Of a DNA stretch of 64,000 nt, positions 51,968-60,561 are shown one piece after another. Source of the DNA: Sphingobacterium phlebotomi (GTDB lineage: Bacteria; Bacteroidota; Bacteroidia; Sphingobacteriales; Sphingobacteriaceae); contig NZ_VTAV01000017.1 in NCBI RefSeq assembly GCF_008180195.1, forward strand, positions 49,830 to 113,829. Direction: 5' to 3'. Position 1 is the first letter of the stretch. The number at the start of each line of letters is the position of its first letter. A program made the position numbers and the translations under genes. The notes under the pieces are model-generated. The model worked only from the letters and a program-made list of their open reading frames with translations, searched no databases and was not told the DNA's origin.

Positions 51968-52017
51968 CTTAGTGTATAATAAACACTAAGATAGCATTTA
52001 TAATTAGCATAGTCAAA
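51968..52017 (-). promoter_or_regulatory. eno promoter with overlapping palindrome
   Basis: On the minus strand TTTG (52017-52014), 20 nt, then TATCTTAG (51993-51986) fits the Bacteroidota promoter with one mismatch. A perfect inverted repeat, CTTAGTGT / ACACTAAG (51968-51975 and 51983-51990, 7-nt spacer), overlaps the -7 element and the predicted start site, as an operator would. Confidence 0.6.
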
Positions 52018-52038
52018 TGTATGCATTTTATGTTTATG

Positions 52039-53139
52039 TTACGCTTTAACCATGGCAATAAAATCATCAAACAGATAACGCGAATCGTGCGGTCCTGGCG
52101 ATGATTCAGGGTGATATTGTACAGAAAAAGCTTTCTTTCCTTTTAAACGGATTCCTTCGATCGAATTATCGTTTAAGTTTACGTGAGTTACTTCCACTTT
52201 ATCTGACTTCTCAAGATCTTCCGCTACCACGCTAAAACCATGATTTTGTGAGGTAATTTCACAACGATTTGCGATTATATTTTTCACCGGATGGTTAATA
52301 CCACGGTGTCCGTTATGCATTTTTTCCGTGCGGATTCCATGTGCCAGTGCTAACATTTGATGCCCCAGACATATACCAAACATCGGTTTGTCTGCTTCTA
52401 CTATCTCTTTGATCGTCTGTATCGCGTAGTCTATTGCTGCCGGATCGCCGGGACCATTGGATATAAAATAACCGTCTGGGTTCCATTCTTCCATTTCTTT
52501 AAATGTCGTCTTGGCCGGGAATACTTTTGCATAGACTTGACGAGCATCGAAGTTACGTAAAATGTTCTTTTTGATACCTAGATCCAAAACGGCTATACGG
52601 GTAGGCGCGCCTTCTTCTCCGTAAAAATAAGGTTCTTTGGTTGATACAACAGAAGATAACTCCAATCCTTCCATAGAAGGCACTTCTGCTAACTGAGCCT
52701 TCAATTCCGCCACATCAAGTGTTTCGGATGATATAATGGCATTCATGGCTCCTTTATTCCGTATGTGACGCACCAATGAACGTGTATCAATATCAGAGAT
52801 ACCAACTAAGTTTTCTTCTTCGAAATAGGTTTGAATAGATTTGTCAGCCATCTGGCGGCTATAATTGATATTATAGTTTTTGCAAACCAAACCTGCAATC
52901 TGAATTTTTTCAGATTCTGTATCGTCTTCATCGATGCCGTAATTACCAATATGCGCATTGGTCGTTACCATAATCTGCCCGTAGTAAGATGGATCTGTAA
53001 AGATTTCTTGGTAACCGGTCGTACCTGTATTAAAACAGATCTCACCTGTCGTTGTACCGATCTTTCCGGCTGCCTTACCGTGATAAACCGTTCCATCTTC
53101 AAGCACCAAAATAGCTGGTAGTTTACTGTAGTTGGTCAT
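52039..53139 (-). CDS. carA: Carbamoyl-phosphate synthase small subunit
   Basis: Glutaminase subunit that supplies ammonia for carbamoyl phosphate, the precursor of arginine and pyrimidines, 366 aa. I start at the ATG at 53137-53139 (MTNYSKLPAILVLEDG); the longer frame runs into the leader hairpin. The catalytic Cys257 is in FGICLGHQ, and the His-Glu pair is in SVQYHPESSPGPHDS. carB is not adjacent. The 160-nt leader contains a terminator-like hairpin, so attenuation is likely. Confidence 0.96.
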   Translation of the reverse strand: MTNYSKLPAILVLEDGTVYHGKAAGKIGTTTGEICFNTGTTGYQEIFTDPSYYGQIMVTTNAHIGNYGIDEDDTESEKIQIAGLVCKNYNINYSRQMADKSIQTYFEEENLVGISDIDTRSLVRHIRNKGAMNAIISSETLDVAELKAQLAEVPSMEGLELSSVVSTKEPYFYGEEGAPTRIAVLDLGIKKNILRNFDARQVYAKVFPAKTTFKEMEEWNPDGYFISNGPGDPAAIDYAIQTIKEIVEADKPMFGICLGHQMLALAHGIRTEKMHNGHRGINHPVKNIIANRCEITSQNHGFSVVAEDLEKSDKVEVTHVNLNDNSIEGIRLKGKKAFSVQYHPESSPGPHDSRYLFDDFIAMVKA

Positions 53140-53195
53140 TCTCTTCTTTCTCTGTTTAAAGTTATTTCTGTAATCTTGCTTTCCCTTATGGATAT

Positions 53196-53215
53196 AAAAA
53201 AAGCCCAAACGGGCT
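53196..53215 (-). terminator. Terminator-like hairpin in the carA leader (candidate attenuator)
   Basis: On the minus strand AGCCC (53215-53211), loop GTTT, GGGCT (53206-53202) and seven T residues form a short intrinsic terminator. It lies between the carA promoter and the carA start, about 57 nt before the start codon. Confidence 0.65.
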
Positions 53216-53304
53216 AAAATAAATCAAATATGATAGGGATCAATGTTACCACTGAAACCTTGCGATATTACGACGAGATATGTTACCTCATTTTTCACGG
53301 GAGA

Positions 53305-53336
53305 CAAAGGTAAACATTAAAACGTAAATATTCAAA
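53305..53336 (-). promoter_or_regulatory. Promoter of carA
   Basis: On the minus strand TTTG (53336-53333) and TACCTTTG (53312-53305) are exactly 20 nt apart, a full match to the Bacteroidota promoter. It starts 2 nt after the ywbE stop codon. The predicted transcript start near 53299 leaves a leader of about 160 nt. Confidence 0.78.
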
Positions 53337-53337
53337 A

Positions 53338-53538
53338 TTAATCCTCCTCCAAAATCTCTTGTACTCGTCCAATCTGCCCATCGTCCAATCGTACCTTGAT
53401 ACCTCTATGATGAAAAGGTGCTGAAGTAAGTAAATCTTTAACAATACCCTCCGTCAATTTTCCTGTACGCTGATCTTTTTTCAACACAATATTTACCACC
53501 ATGCCAGGTTTTATATTTGCTCTCGTTTTTCCATCCAT
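53338..53538 (-). CDS. YwbE family protein
   Basis: A 66-aa protein of the YwbE (DUF2196) family: ANIKPGMVVNIVLKKDQRTGKLTEGIVKDLLT and HHRGIKVRLDDGQIGRVQEI match the family almost end to end, and the KOW-like beta pattern suggests nucleic-acid binding. No function is established. It is the last gene of the operon that includes dxr and rseP, 16 nt after rseP. Confidence 0.88.
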   Translation of the reverse strand: MDGKTRANIKPGMVVNIVLKKDQRTGKLTEGIVKDLLTSAPFHHRGIKVRLDDGQIGRVQEILEED

Positions 53539-53554
53539 CGTTTATAATTCTCAA

Positions 53555-54874
53555 TTACCATTTTATAATATCGTTTCCAAGTGTAAACAGCATCAATGCG
53601 ATGAGGATAAAGAAGCCGACCATTTGTGCTTTCTCAAGGAAATTGTCACTTAACGGCTTACCTTGGATCATCTCTACCAGAAGGAACAAGACGTGTCCGC
53701 CATCTAAAGCAGGTATAGGCAATAGATTCATAAACGCTAATGCCATGGAAAGCATGCCCACTAAACTCCAAAACTTAAACCAGTTCACTTCAGTACCAAA
53801 CATTTTCGCGATACCCACAGGTCCGGACAAAGCTTTATCAGCGCGTACATCACCTTTAAAGATTTTACCAAAACCTTTGATATTAACAGTAATCACTTCA
53901 AAAGCTCGTTGTGTACCAATCGGCAAGGATTCTAACAGTCCATAGGTGTGTGCGGTAATAGGCAAATCCTCCATCAGGAGTGAAACACCAACTGTCGCAG
54001 TAGAGTCTACCCGGCCTGCCAAGCTCAATTCTTGGCCATCCCTCATTACACTAACGCTTATCGGCTTATTTACATTCTTTTTAATCTCGTCAGAAAATTG
54101 ATCAAAAAACACCGTTGGTGCGGCGTTTACAGCAAGAATACTATCGCCCACTTGAAACTGCATGCGCTCTGCTTCCGAACCTTTCTGTATTTCACCTACA
54201 TGTTTCATTTTACGACGAGGCTGTACAAATTCGAATGCTTTATGATCAGCCACCTTGTTTAGGATATCAGAGGGCATACTGATTTCTTGCCGATCGCCCT
54301 GCCTTTCTATTGTCAAAACTGCATCGCCCATCATAACTTCTGCACTCAATATATCCGAGTTAAAAGCTACTGCAGGCTTGCCATTGACCATCAAAATTTT
54401 ATCTCCGGGCTGGATACCGACTTCCTTTCCGATAATACCTGGAACCACTCCATAAGACAATTTACTGTTATCAACATCGCTATCACCATAACGAAACGCC
54501 AACATCCAAAAAACAACAATTCCTACAATGACGTTGACTATAATCCCACCCAGCATCACAATAAGACGTTGCCATGCCGGTTTAGAGCGAAACTCCCATG
54601 GTTGGGGCTCTTGTTTCAGCTGCTCGGTATCCATCGATTCATCAATCATACCCGCAATTTTCACGTACCCTCCTAATGGTAACCAACCGATTCCATACTC
54701 ACAGCCTTTATAGTTAAACTTAAAAAGCTTGACACCCCATGCATCGAAGAAAAGATAGAATTTTTCTACTTTAATACCGAATGCTCTCGCCGCTAGAAAG
54801 TGTCCTAGCTCGTGCAATATTATCAAAATCGACAGGCCTAAAATCACCTGTCCAATCATTACCAATGTTCCCAT
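53555..54874 (-). CDS. rseP: RIP metalloprotease RseP
   Basis: Site-2 intramembrane zinc protease, 439 aa. HELGH in the first membrane segment provides His21, Glu22 and His25, and the third ligand lies in the C-terminal NLLPIPALDGGHVLF motif. One or two PDZ-like domains lie between (about 190-310; GIQPGDKILMVNGKPAV, QVGDSILAVNAAPTV). It can process anti-sigma factors and clear signal-peptide remnants, and could act on the FecR protein of this window, though that is inference. It sits 20 nt after dxr. Confidence 0.95.
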   Translation of the reverse strand: MGTLVMIGQVILGLSILIILHELGHFLAARAFGIKVEKFYLFFDAWGVKLFKFNYKGCEYGIGWLPLGGYVKIAGMIDESMDTEQLKQEPQPWEFRSKPAWQRLIVMLGGIIVNVIVGIVVFWMLAFRYGDSDVDNSKLSYGVVPGIIGKEVGIQPGDKILMVNGKPAVAFNSDILSAEVMMGDAVLTIERQGDRQEISMPSDILNKVADHKAFEFVQPRRKMKHVGEIQKGSEAERMQFQVGDSILAVNAAPTVFFDQFSDEIKKNVNKPISVSVMRDGQELSLAGRVDSTATVGVSLLMEDLPITAHTYGLLESLPIGTQRAFEVITVNIKGFGKIFKGDVRADKALSGPVGIAKMFGTEVNWFKFWSLVGMLSMALAFMNLLPIPALDGGHVLFLLVEMIQGKPLSDNFLEKAQMVGFFILIALMLFTLGNDIIKW

Positions 54875-54894
54875 TTATTAAATTATTCGTTTTC

Positions 54895-56049
54895 TTATTT
54901 CACTAAACTTCGTGCCACAATACGTGTTTCACTATCTATTGCCAGCAAATCCTCCAAAGTGGGATTCTCCACCATTTTTTGCTGACACATTGTCGCTTCG
55001 ATCAGATCACTCATCCCTAAAAAGGAAATTTCATCTGCCAAGAACGCTGCCACAGCCACTTCATTCGCGGCATTCAATACACAAGGCCGGTCTCCACCAT
55101 CTCTTAGGGATTGATACGCCAGTTCCAAATTACGAAAAGTATCTTTATCCGCCTCTTCGAAAGTCAAAGAAGCATAATTCATAAAATCAAAACGTTCAAG
55201 CGAATTCGGTTGGCGATGCGGATATGTCAACGCATTCTGAATCGGCAATTTCATGTCTGGTAATCCCATCTGCGCTTTCATAGAACCGTCTTGAAACTGC
55301 ACGACCGAATGTATAATAGATTGGGGATGGACGATTACATCGATCTGCTCAACCTCCAAATCGAAAAGCCATTTTGCTTCAATCACCTCCAACCCTTTAT
55401 TCATAAGGGAGGCAGAATCTATCGTGATCTTGGCCCCCATCACCCAATTAGGATGCTTTAATGCTTGTTGTTTCGTAACGGTGGTCAAAAAATCACGATC
55501 TTTTCCCCGAAATGGCCCCCCAGACGCGGTCAGATATATTTTTTCTAACGGATTAGCCTGTTCTCCTACTAAACATTGAAATATAGCAGAATGCTCGGAA
55601 TCTACGGGCAACATCGCCACGTCATATTGGCGAACCAGATCCATCATCAACGCACCGGCGACTACTAACGTCTCTTTATTTGCTAACGCAATATCTTTTC
55701 TGTGCTCTATGGCTTTAACTGTAGGTCGTAGACCTGCTGACCCGACAATGGCATTCAGCACCATATTGATTTCATTGTACTGCACGACTTCCTCCAAGCC
55801 TTTTTCACCAGAGAGGACAGTTATTCCTAAGCTTTCCAACGCATTTTTCACCTGTGTATATTTATCCTCGCAGACAATCACAACGGCTTTAGGTTTAAAT
55901 TCTTGCGCTTGGGCAATCAACAGGTCAGCATTTGCACTCGCAGTTAACACAGAAACCTCCAACAACTCCGGAAATGCCTTTATTACGTCCAGGGCTTGCG
56001 TACCTACGCTTCCCGTAGAACCTAATATGGCAATATTTTTCTTCTTCAA
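54895..56049 (-). CDS. dxr: 1-deoxy-D-xylulose-5-phosphate reductoisomerase
   Basis: Second enzyme of the MEP route to isoprenoids, 384 aa. The NADPH motif GSTGSVGTQALDVI is at the N-terminus, LANKETLVVAG follows, and the metal and substrate residues are in PVDSEHSAIFQCL and LTASGGPFRGK, with MNKGLEVIEAKWLF later. Gene order dxr-rseP is common in bacteria. It starts 8 nt after the upstream membrane-protein gene stops, so the four genes form an operon. Confidence 0.97.
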   Translation of the reverse strand: MKKKNIAILGSTGSVGTQALDVIKAFPELLEVSVLTASANADLLIAQAQEFKPKAVVIVCEDKYTQVKNALESLGITVLSGEKGLEEVVQYNEINMVLNAIVGSAGLRPTVKAIEHRKDIALANKETLVVAGALMMDLVRQYDVAMLPVDSEHSAIFQCLVGEQANPLEKIYLTASGGPFRGKDRDFLTTVTKQQALKHPNWVMGAKITIDSASLMNKGLEVIEAKWLFDLEVEQIDVIVHPQSIIHSVVQFQDGSMKAQMGLPDMKLPIQNALTYPHRQPNSLERFDFMNYASLTFEEADKDTFRNLELAYQSLRDGGDRPCVLNAANEVAVAAFLADEISFLGMSDLIEATMCQQKMVENPTLEDLLAIDSETRIVARSLVK

Positions 56050-56057
56050 AATGCGTG

Positions 56058-56849
56058 TTAAATTATATTTTTTAATAATTGCGGGTCATCTCCCCCTTTA
56101 TAGTCTTTCATCATATTGTGATAGGCTGTTGCCATTACCAAACTGACCGATGGTATGATCACAAAGGTGTTGATCGCACTAAAAATTTTGGCTATAATAA
56201 AATAACCTAAATACTCAAACGATACCTGGAGTATGTAAGCTGTTCCGACGACAAGCAGCAGTAACAGCAAGTTAATGACGTTGCCCTTGGTCAGTGCTAT
56301 ACTTAATCGACAGGCACGGAAAAGACTATATTTTTTATCCACGATAAAATAGGGAAAAAAAGTAATTCGAAGCAACACAAACATCATAATTAAACCTGTA
56401 AGAAACGGATTAACTTCCATACTCAATGTTTCCATATCTGCACCTAGATACAGCAAAGGAAAACTTAGCAAAGAGGAAAGCAGATAGACTATCCCTAATA
56501 AAAAAGAATATAATATAAAGCCCATCAGAAAATTCACAAACTGCTTTGCCGATGGGATATAGTCTTTAAAATCTGCATGTTCAACACCTTGCGCAAGCAA
56601 TAAAGCTCTTTTAATCAGTACCAATTGCGTTCCGAAAAACAGCGTTACAAAGACAAAACACATCAAACCGTTTACGATATCGCCATTAGATTCTGCCAAT
56701 AAAAACGCCAAATAAGACGACAGATTAGAGGTTACAAACAATAAAAAGCAAAGCCCAGCAATTGAAAAGTAGTGGCTTTTCAAGATACTTATTGCTTTCA
56801 TAAAAACATCGTTTGCCTTAAACGTGCTTTGCTTCAAATATTGTAACAT
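56058..56849 (-). CDS. Multi-spanning membrane protein of unknown function
   Basis: A 263-aa protein with about six hydrophobic segments (for example near 28-50, 60-80, 110-135, 150-172 and 195-215). The pattern FRACRLSIALTKGN before a membrane segment recalls proteins of the glycerophosphodiester-phosphodiesterase membrane-domain type, but no catalytic site is visible. It is the first gene of the operon with dxr and rseP, and a TATATTTG promoter element lies 18 nt before its start. Confidence 0.75.
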   Translation of the reverse strand: MLQYLKQSTFKANDVFMKAISILKSHYFSIAGLCFLLFVTSNLSSYLAFLLAESNGDIVNGLMCFVFVTLFFGTQLVLIKRALLLAQGVEHADFKDYIPSAKQFVNFLMGFILYSFLLGIVYLLSSLLSFPLLYLGADMETLSMEVNPFLTGLIMMFVLLRITFFPYFIVDKKYSLFRACRLSIALTKGNVINLLLLLLVVGTAYILQVSFEYLGYFIIAKIFSAINTFVIIPSVSLVMATAYHNMMKDYKGGDDPQLLKNII

Positions 56850-56866
56850 GCTGAAAAATAATTATG

Positions 56867-56874
56867 CAAATATA
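56867..56874 (-). promoter_or_regulatory. Candidate -7 element of the dxr operon
   Basis: TATATTTG on the minus strand matches TANNTTTG, giving a leader of about 12 nt. No TTTG is seen at the -33 distance, so support is partial. Confidence 0.4.
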
Positions 56875-56901
56875 ATGGTATTTTTGCATCGTCTTATTAT
56901 A

Positions 56902-59022
56902 CTATTTAAAATCTTCCGGCACAGGTTTTTCCAATAGGTATTGATAATAAAAGCGTATCCGTTCTTTAAAGTCATACGCCATTTTCGAACGTTCAAATCC
57001 ATGTCTGCTGCCAGGGTAAATCATTAGCTCAAATGGAACATCCTTGTCGGTCAATGCGTCCACCAGTTGCATTGTATTCTGTAGGTGTACATTGTCATCG
57101 ATGTCGCCATGCATGATTCGCAATCCTCCCTTATATTTATCTACATACATCAGCACCGAACCCTCTTGATATCCTTGTACATTATCCTGCGGTGTATCCA
57201 TCCACCTTTCGGTATAGTGGGTGTCGTATAACTCCCAACTGGTGACGGGGGCGCCTGCGATACCATAATCAAAATAATCAGCTGCTTTTGTCAATGCCAA
57301 ACAGGTCATATACCCTCCATAACTGTGTCCGGTGATTAAAAGTTTATCATCAGCTACCCAAGGTTTCGCTTTCATCCATTTGGCTACGGTGATATAGTCT
57401 ATCATTTCCCATTTTCCTAGACTTCTATGCATCCATGCTACTCCTTGTTTGCCAAAATGCCCTGACGCACGGTGATCACAGGTAATCTGGATAATCCCTT
57501 CTTTTGCCCAATACTGACTTGAAGTTCCCTTCCATGTATTTCTTACGGTTCCAGCATCTGGCCCACCATATATACTCATGACCACTGGATAGACCTTGCT
57601 TTCGTCAAAATCTACGGGGTACGTTATGATAACAGGTAAATCAAATTTCCCATCCTCCGAGGGGATAGTAATATATTCCGTTTTTCCAATATTATAGTTT
57701 TCAAAATCACTTGACTTGCTGTCTGCCAATTCTTTCACCAGTTTACCTTTGTTATCTAACAACGTCACTTTACTGGGGGTAAATACATTGGAATAGTTCG
57801 TTATAAAATATTTCCCATCTGGAGAAACCTTTACTTGATGCGTATAATCACCAAACGTTAAGCGTTTCAGTCCCTTTCCTGTATAATCAACGCGATAAAG
57901 ATCTACCGTCGCAGAATTTTCCTTACGCGCAGTAAAATACACGATTTTGTTTTTCTCGTCTATCAACTCCAAGGACGTCACCTGCCAGTCGCCGGATGTC
58001 AATGGTTTAACCAACTTACCATCCAACGTATATAAATAGTAATGTGCCCATCCCGTACGGTCAGATTTCAGAATATAGTGTTTATTATCCGCTAAATAGG
58101 TGATACGTTCACTGTGATCAAGATTAATCCATGTCGGCTGTTTTTCATCATATATCTCATTTTTAGTACCATTCATAGGATTGACCGAATAGAATTTCAG
58201 ATTCGTCTGGTCCCGGTTCATCCACTGTACCATGATGGATTGGCTGTCAAAACTCCAATAGGGTTCTCCGAAATACTGATCGTCTTTCTCGTTAAAGTCG
58301 GCCCAGACAATTGGTGCCCCCTCTACCTTCACGAAACCCACTTTTACTTCGGGGTTAGGATCTCCTGCTTTGGGATAACGTGTCTCTTCCAAATATCCAT
58401 GTTGGCCTTTGGAAACATAAATAGGAAACATCGGCACCTGTGTATCATCAAAGCGCATAAAAGCCAGCTGCTTACTATCTGGTGACCACCAAAATGCTTT
58501 ATAATTTGTCGGACGCCCTAAAATTTCTTCGTAATACACCCACGAGGACCAACCGTTGTAGATGACGTCCGTACCATCCGAAGTGTAACGAATTTCATGT
58601 CCGTCATCTACCTTGATACTATATAAATTATTATCTCGCGTGAAGGCTACGTATTGCCCATCAGGCGATAAAGTTGGATTCTTTTCTTCGGCGTCCGGAG
58701 ATTGTGTGAGGCGTTTGGCTTGGTCATTTCCGTAACGGATATAAATATCTTTATCCTTAACAAACACTTCCGTATCCGATTTAACAGGTGCCGTATACGA
58801 TGTGCGCCGGCCTGTTTTCACATGTACTTGATAGAGCTTTCGGTCCGTGACATCGCGTTCGATATAATGATCATTGTCCGCCCAACCGGTGTATTCGTTG
58901 ATCGGTTTTGTGACCGAAGTCTCCTGTCCCCATGCTTGGGCAAAACTTAATGTTTTCTTTTGGGCTTGCAATTGGGTAACAAAAAGAAACCCTATAAGTG
59001 ATTTTACTAATATCTTCTTCAT
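56902..59022 (-). CDS. Dipeptidyl peptidase IV-type serine protease (S9 family)
   Basis: A 706-aa exported protease from the ATG at 59020-59022 (signal MKKILVKSLIGFLFVTQLQAQ). The N-terminal beta-propeller holds VYYEEILG, the Glu pair that binds the substrate N-terminus in DPP IV. The alpha/beta-hydrolase domain has the triad Ser567 (GHSYGGY), Asp642 (HGDIDDNVH) and His674 (SRHGFE). It likely removes X-Pro dipeptides in the periplasm. Transcribed alone, after the PUR terminator. Confidence 0.93.
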   Translation of the reverse strand: MKKILVKSLIGFLFVTQLQAQKKTLSFAQAWGQETSVTKPINEYTGWADNDHYIERDVTDRKLYQVHVKTGRRTSYTAPVKSDTEVFVKDKDIYIRYGNDQAKRLTQSPDAEEKNPTLSPDGQYVAFTRDNNLYSIKVDDGHEIRYTSDGTDVIYNGWSSWVYYEEILGRPTNYKAFWWSPDSKQLAFMRFDDTQVPMFPIYVSKGQHGYLEETRYPKAGDPNPEVKVGFVKVEGAPIVWADFNEKDDQYFGEPYWSFDSQSIMVQWMNRDQTNLKFYSVNPMNGTKNEIYDEKQPTWINLDHSERITYLADNKHYILKSDRTGWAHYYLYTLDGKLVKPLTSGDWQVTSLELIDEKNKIVYFTARKENSATVDLYRVDYTGKGLKRLTFGDYTHQVKVSPDGKYFITNYSNVFTPSKVTLLDNKGKLVKELADSKSSDFENYNIGKTEYITIPSEDGKFDLPVIITYPVDFDESKVYPVVMSIYGGPDAGTVRNTWKGTSSQYWAKEGIIQITCDHRASGHFGKQGVAWMHRSLGKWEMIDYITVAKWMKAKPWVADDKLLITGHSYGGYMTCLALTKAADYFDYGIAGAPVTSWELYDTHYTERWMDTPQDNVQGYQEGSVLMYVDKYKGGLRIMHGDIDDNVHLQNTMQLVDALTDKDVPFELMIYPGSRHGFERSKMAYDFKERIRFYYQYLLEKPVPEDFK

Positions 59023-59063
59023 AATGGACATTGATAAAGCCACGAAATTAACAATAATATAAT

Positions 59064-59087
59064 AAAAAAAGCCACTTAATAGTGGCT
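59064..59087 (-). terminator. Intrinsic terminator of the PUR-family gene
   Basis: On the minus strand a 7-bp stem (59087-59081 with 59076-59070), 4-nt loop, ends in seven T residues. It separates the PUR gene from the protease gene. Confidence 0.85.
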
Positions 59088-59112
59088 CCGTATGTTTTTA
59101 AGTTCGAATATA

Positions 59113-59436
59113 TTAGAAGGAGTAGTCGTCTTTCTGTGCATATTCGGCTGAGTCTTCTTGATTCGGTTCGTAGCGTTTTTCAGCAACTTCTTGGTTCGCC
59201 TTGATGTAGTCCACAACCTCTGTCAACCCTTCAGCAAATTTCTCAAAATCTTCTTTGTACAAGAAAATCTTGTGCTTAATAAATTGCCCATCTTCAAAAC
59301 GTTTTTTGCTTTCCGTGATGGTTACATAGTAATCGTTAGAACGAGTTGCTTTTACATCAAAAAAATAAGTACGTTTTCCCGCTCTCACCTTTTTTGAAAA
59401 TACTTCTTCACGCTCTTTGTTTTCAAAATCTCCCAT
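59113..59436 (-). CDS. PUR family DNA/RNA-binding protein (DUF3276)
   Basis: A 107-aa protein with one PUR-alpha-like repeat: VFSKKVRAGKRTYFFDVKATRSNDYYVTITESKK, then KHKIFLYKEDFEKFAEGL. The tail is acidic and flexible (ANQEVAEKRYEPNQEDSAEYAQ). The family is typical of Bacteroidota, and related PUR proteins bind single-stranded nucleic acids; no target is known here. It is a single gene with a clear terminator. Confidence 0.9.
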   Translation of the reverse strand: MGDFENKEREEVFSKKVRAGKRTYFFDVKATRSNDYYVTITESKKRFEDGQFIKHKIFLYKEDFEKFAEGLTEVVDYIKANQEVAEKRYEPNQEDSAEYAQKDDYSF

Positions 59437-59568
59437 TAGTATTGTAAGTATTTAAGTTTAAATCCTTTTTCGCTATAAATATATAATAATTAATTTCATG
59501 TTTCCAAATTTAATTAAAAAATATTGCGTTTCTTTTTCACGCGTTCCTTCCATTATTTGAAAGATTTC

Positions 59569-59598
59569 ACCGAAAAAAGAACGGTGTTTACCGAAAAA
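59569..59598. promoter_or_regulatory. Direct repeat, candidate LytTR regulator binding site
   Basis: The 9-mer ACCGAAAAA occurs at 59569-59577 and again at 59590-59598, 12 nt apart, so the start-to-start distance is 21 bp or two helical turns. With flanks the match is 11 of 12. It lies about 48 nt upstream of the -7 element of the operon that encodes a LytTR response regulator. The geometry is that of LytTR-family sites. Confidence 0.5.
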
Positions 59599-59645
59599 GT
59601 GCGTTGTATTACCTATTTTGGCTAACGTATTATTAAGTATTGCAC

Positions 59646-59653
59646 TACTTTTG
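59646..59653 (+). promoter_or_regulatory. Candidate -7 element of the LiaF-like/LytS/LytTR operon
   Basis: TACTTTTG fits TANNTTTG exactly and lies 26 nt before the start codon. The nearest upstream TTTG is 25 nt away, longer than the optimum, as might be expected for an activated promoter. Confidence 0.5.
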
Positions 59654-59679
59654 AATCAAACATAAAAATACAAGTAGTA

Positions 59680-60555
59680 ATGGAAAGAGAAAAAGATCAT
59701 AAAACACCACCTCCTATCCCGCCTCGTGGAAACAATAAAAGCGCGAATATCGTTGGGTTTGCGATCGTATTCCTAGGCACCGCGCTCCTCATGCGTAATT
59801 TGGACCTGGGTTTTCCGTTTCCGAGGAACATCTTTGGTTGGGAAATGGTTTTGATTATCATTGGGATCGTGATTGGCGTGAATTCTAAATTTGAAAAGAA
59901 ATCTTCTATTTTTTTGATTGCCTTTGGCGGTCTTTTCTTTCTCAAAAGGTTTCTGGACGTTCCTTTCTGGGGCACCATTTTTCCTATTATAGCTATCATC
60001 ATCGGCATCTATTTTATTGTACGAAACCGTCATCAACATACTCCACCTGTTCCTCCGCACAGGCCATCGGACACCGATAAAAATGAATTTGATTGGGATA
60101 AACGCGTGGATATTGCGAATGATCCTGCAGATGCTTACAAGTCTTCCTTTGAACAGCCTAGTGATACATATACAGGTGATACACAACAAACGAGAAGAAC
60201 ATATACGTATGAGGGTGAAAACTACATCAAAGTGGAATCGATATTTGGTTACGCGAAAAAAATTATTTTCTCAAAAAACTTTCTCGGAGGCACCATGACC
60301 AATCTCTTTGGTAGTACCGAAATCAATTTATTACAAGCAGATATACAACAACCAGTAGCTTTAGACGTGTTTCAACTATTTGGAAGCACCAAGATTATTG
60401 TGCCTCCGCACTGGGTGGTAGCAACTACGGCATCTAGCATATTGAGTGAAAATGATGACCGGCGGGTGATACTGACCAATGTAAAAGATCAGAACAAATG
60501 CTTATATATTACGGGAACATCCATTTTCGGCAACATCACTATAAAAAACAGTTAA
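59680..60555 (+). CDS. LiaF-like membrane protein
   Basis: A 291-aa protein. A proline-rich cytoplasmic start (TPPPIPPRG) leads to four membrane segments within about residues 22-115, then a linker and a C-terminal beta-solenoid-like domain with repeated phenylalanine/glycine turns (FGYAKKIIFSKNFLGG, LFGSTEINLL, LFGSTKIIVP, SIFGNITI). This matches the LiaF transmembrane plus C-terminal domain layout; LiaF proteins restrain an envelope-stress two-component system in Firmicutes. Here it lies 6 nt before a LytS-type kinase, so a similar control role is a reasonable inference. Confidence 0.83.
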   Translation: MEREKDHKTPPPIPPRGNNKSANIVGFAIVFLGTALLMRNLDLGFPFPRNIFGWEMVLIIIGIVIGVNSKFEKKSSIFLIAFGGLFFLKRFLDVPFWGTIFPIIAIIIGIYFIVRNRHQHTPPVPPHRPSDTDKNEFDWDKRVDIANDPADAYKSSFEQPSDTYTGDTQQTRRTYTYEGENYIKVESIFGYAKKIIFSKNFLGGTMTNLFGSTEINLLQADIQQPVALDVFQLFGSTKIIVPPHWVVATTASSILSENDDRRVILTNVKDQNKCLYITGTSIFGNITIKNS

Positions 60556-60561
60556 CGCTAT

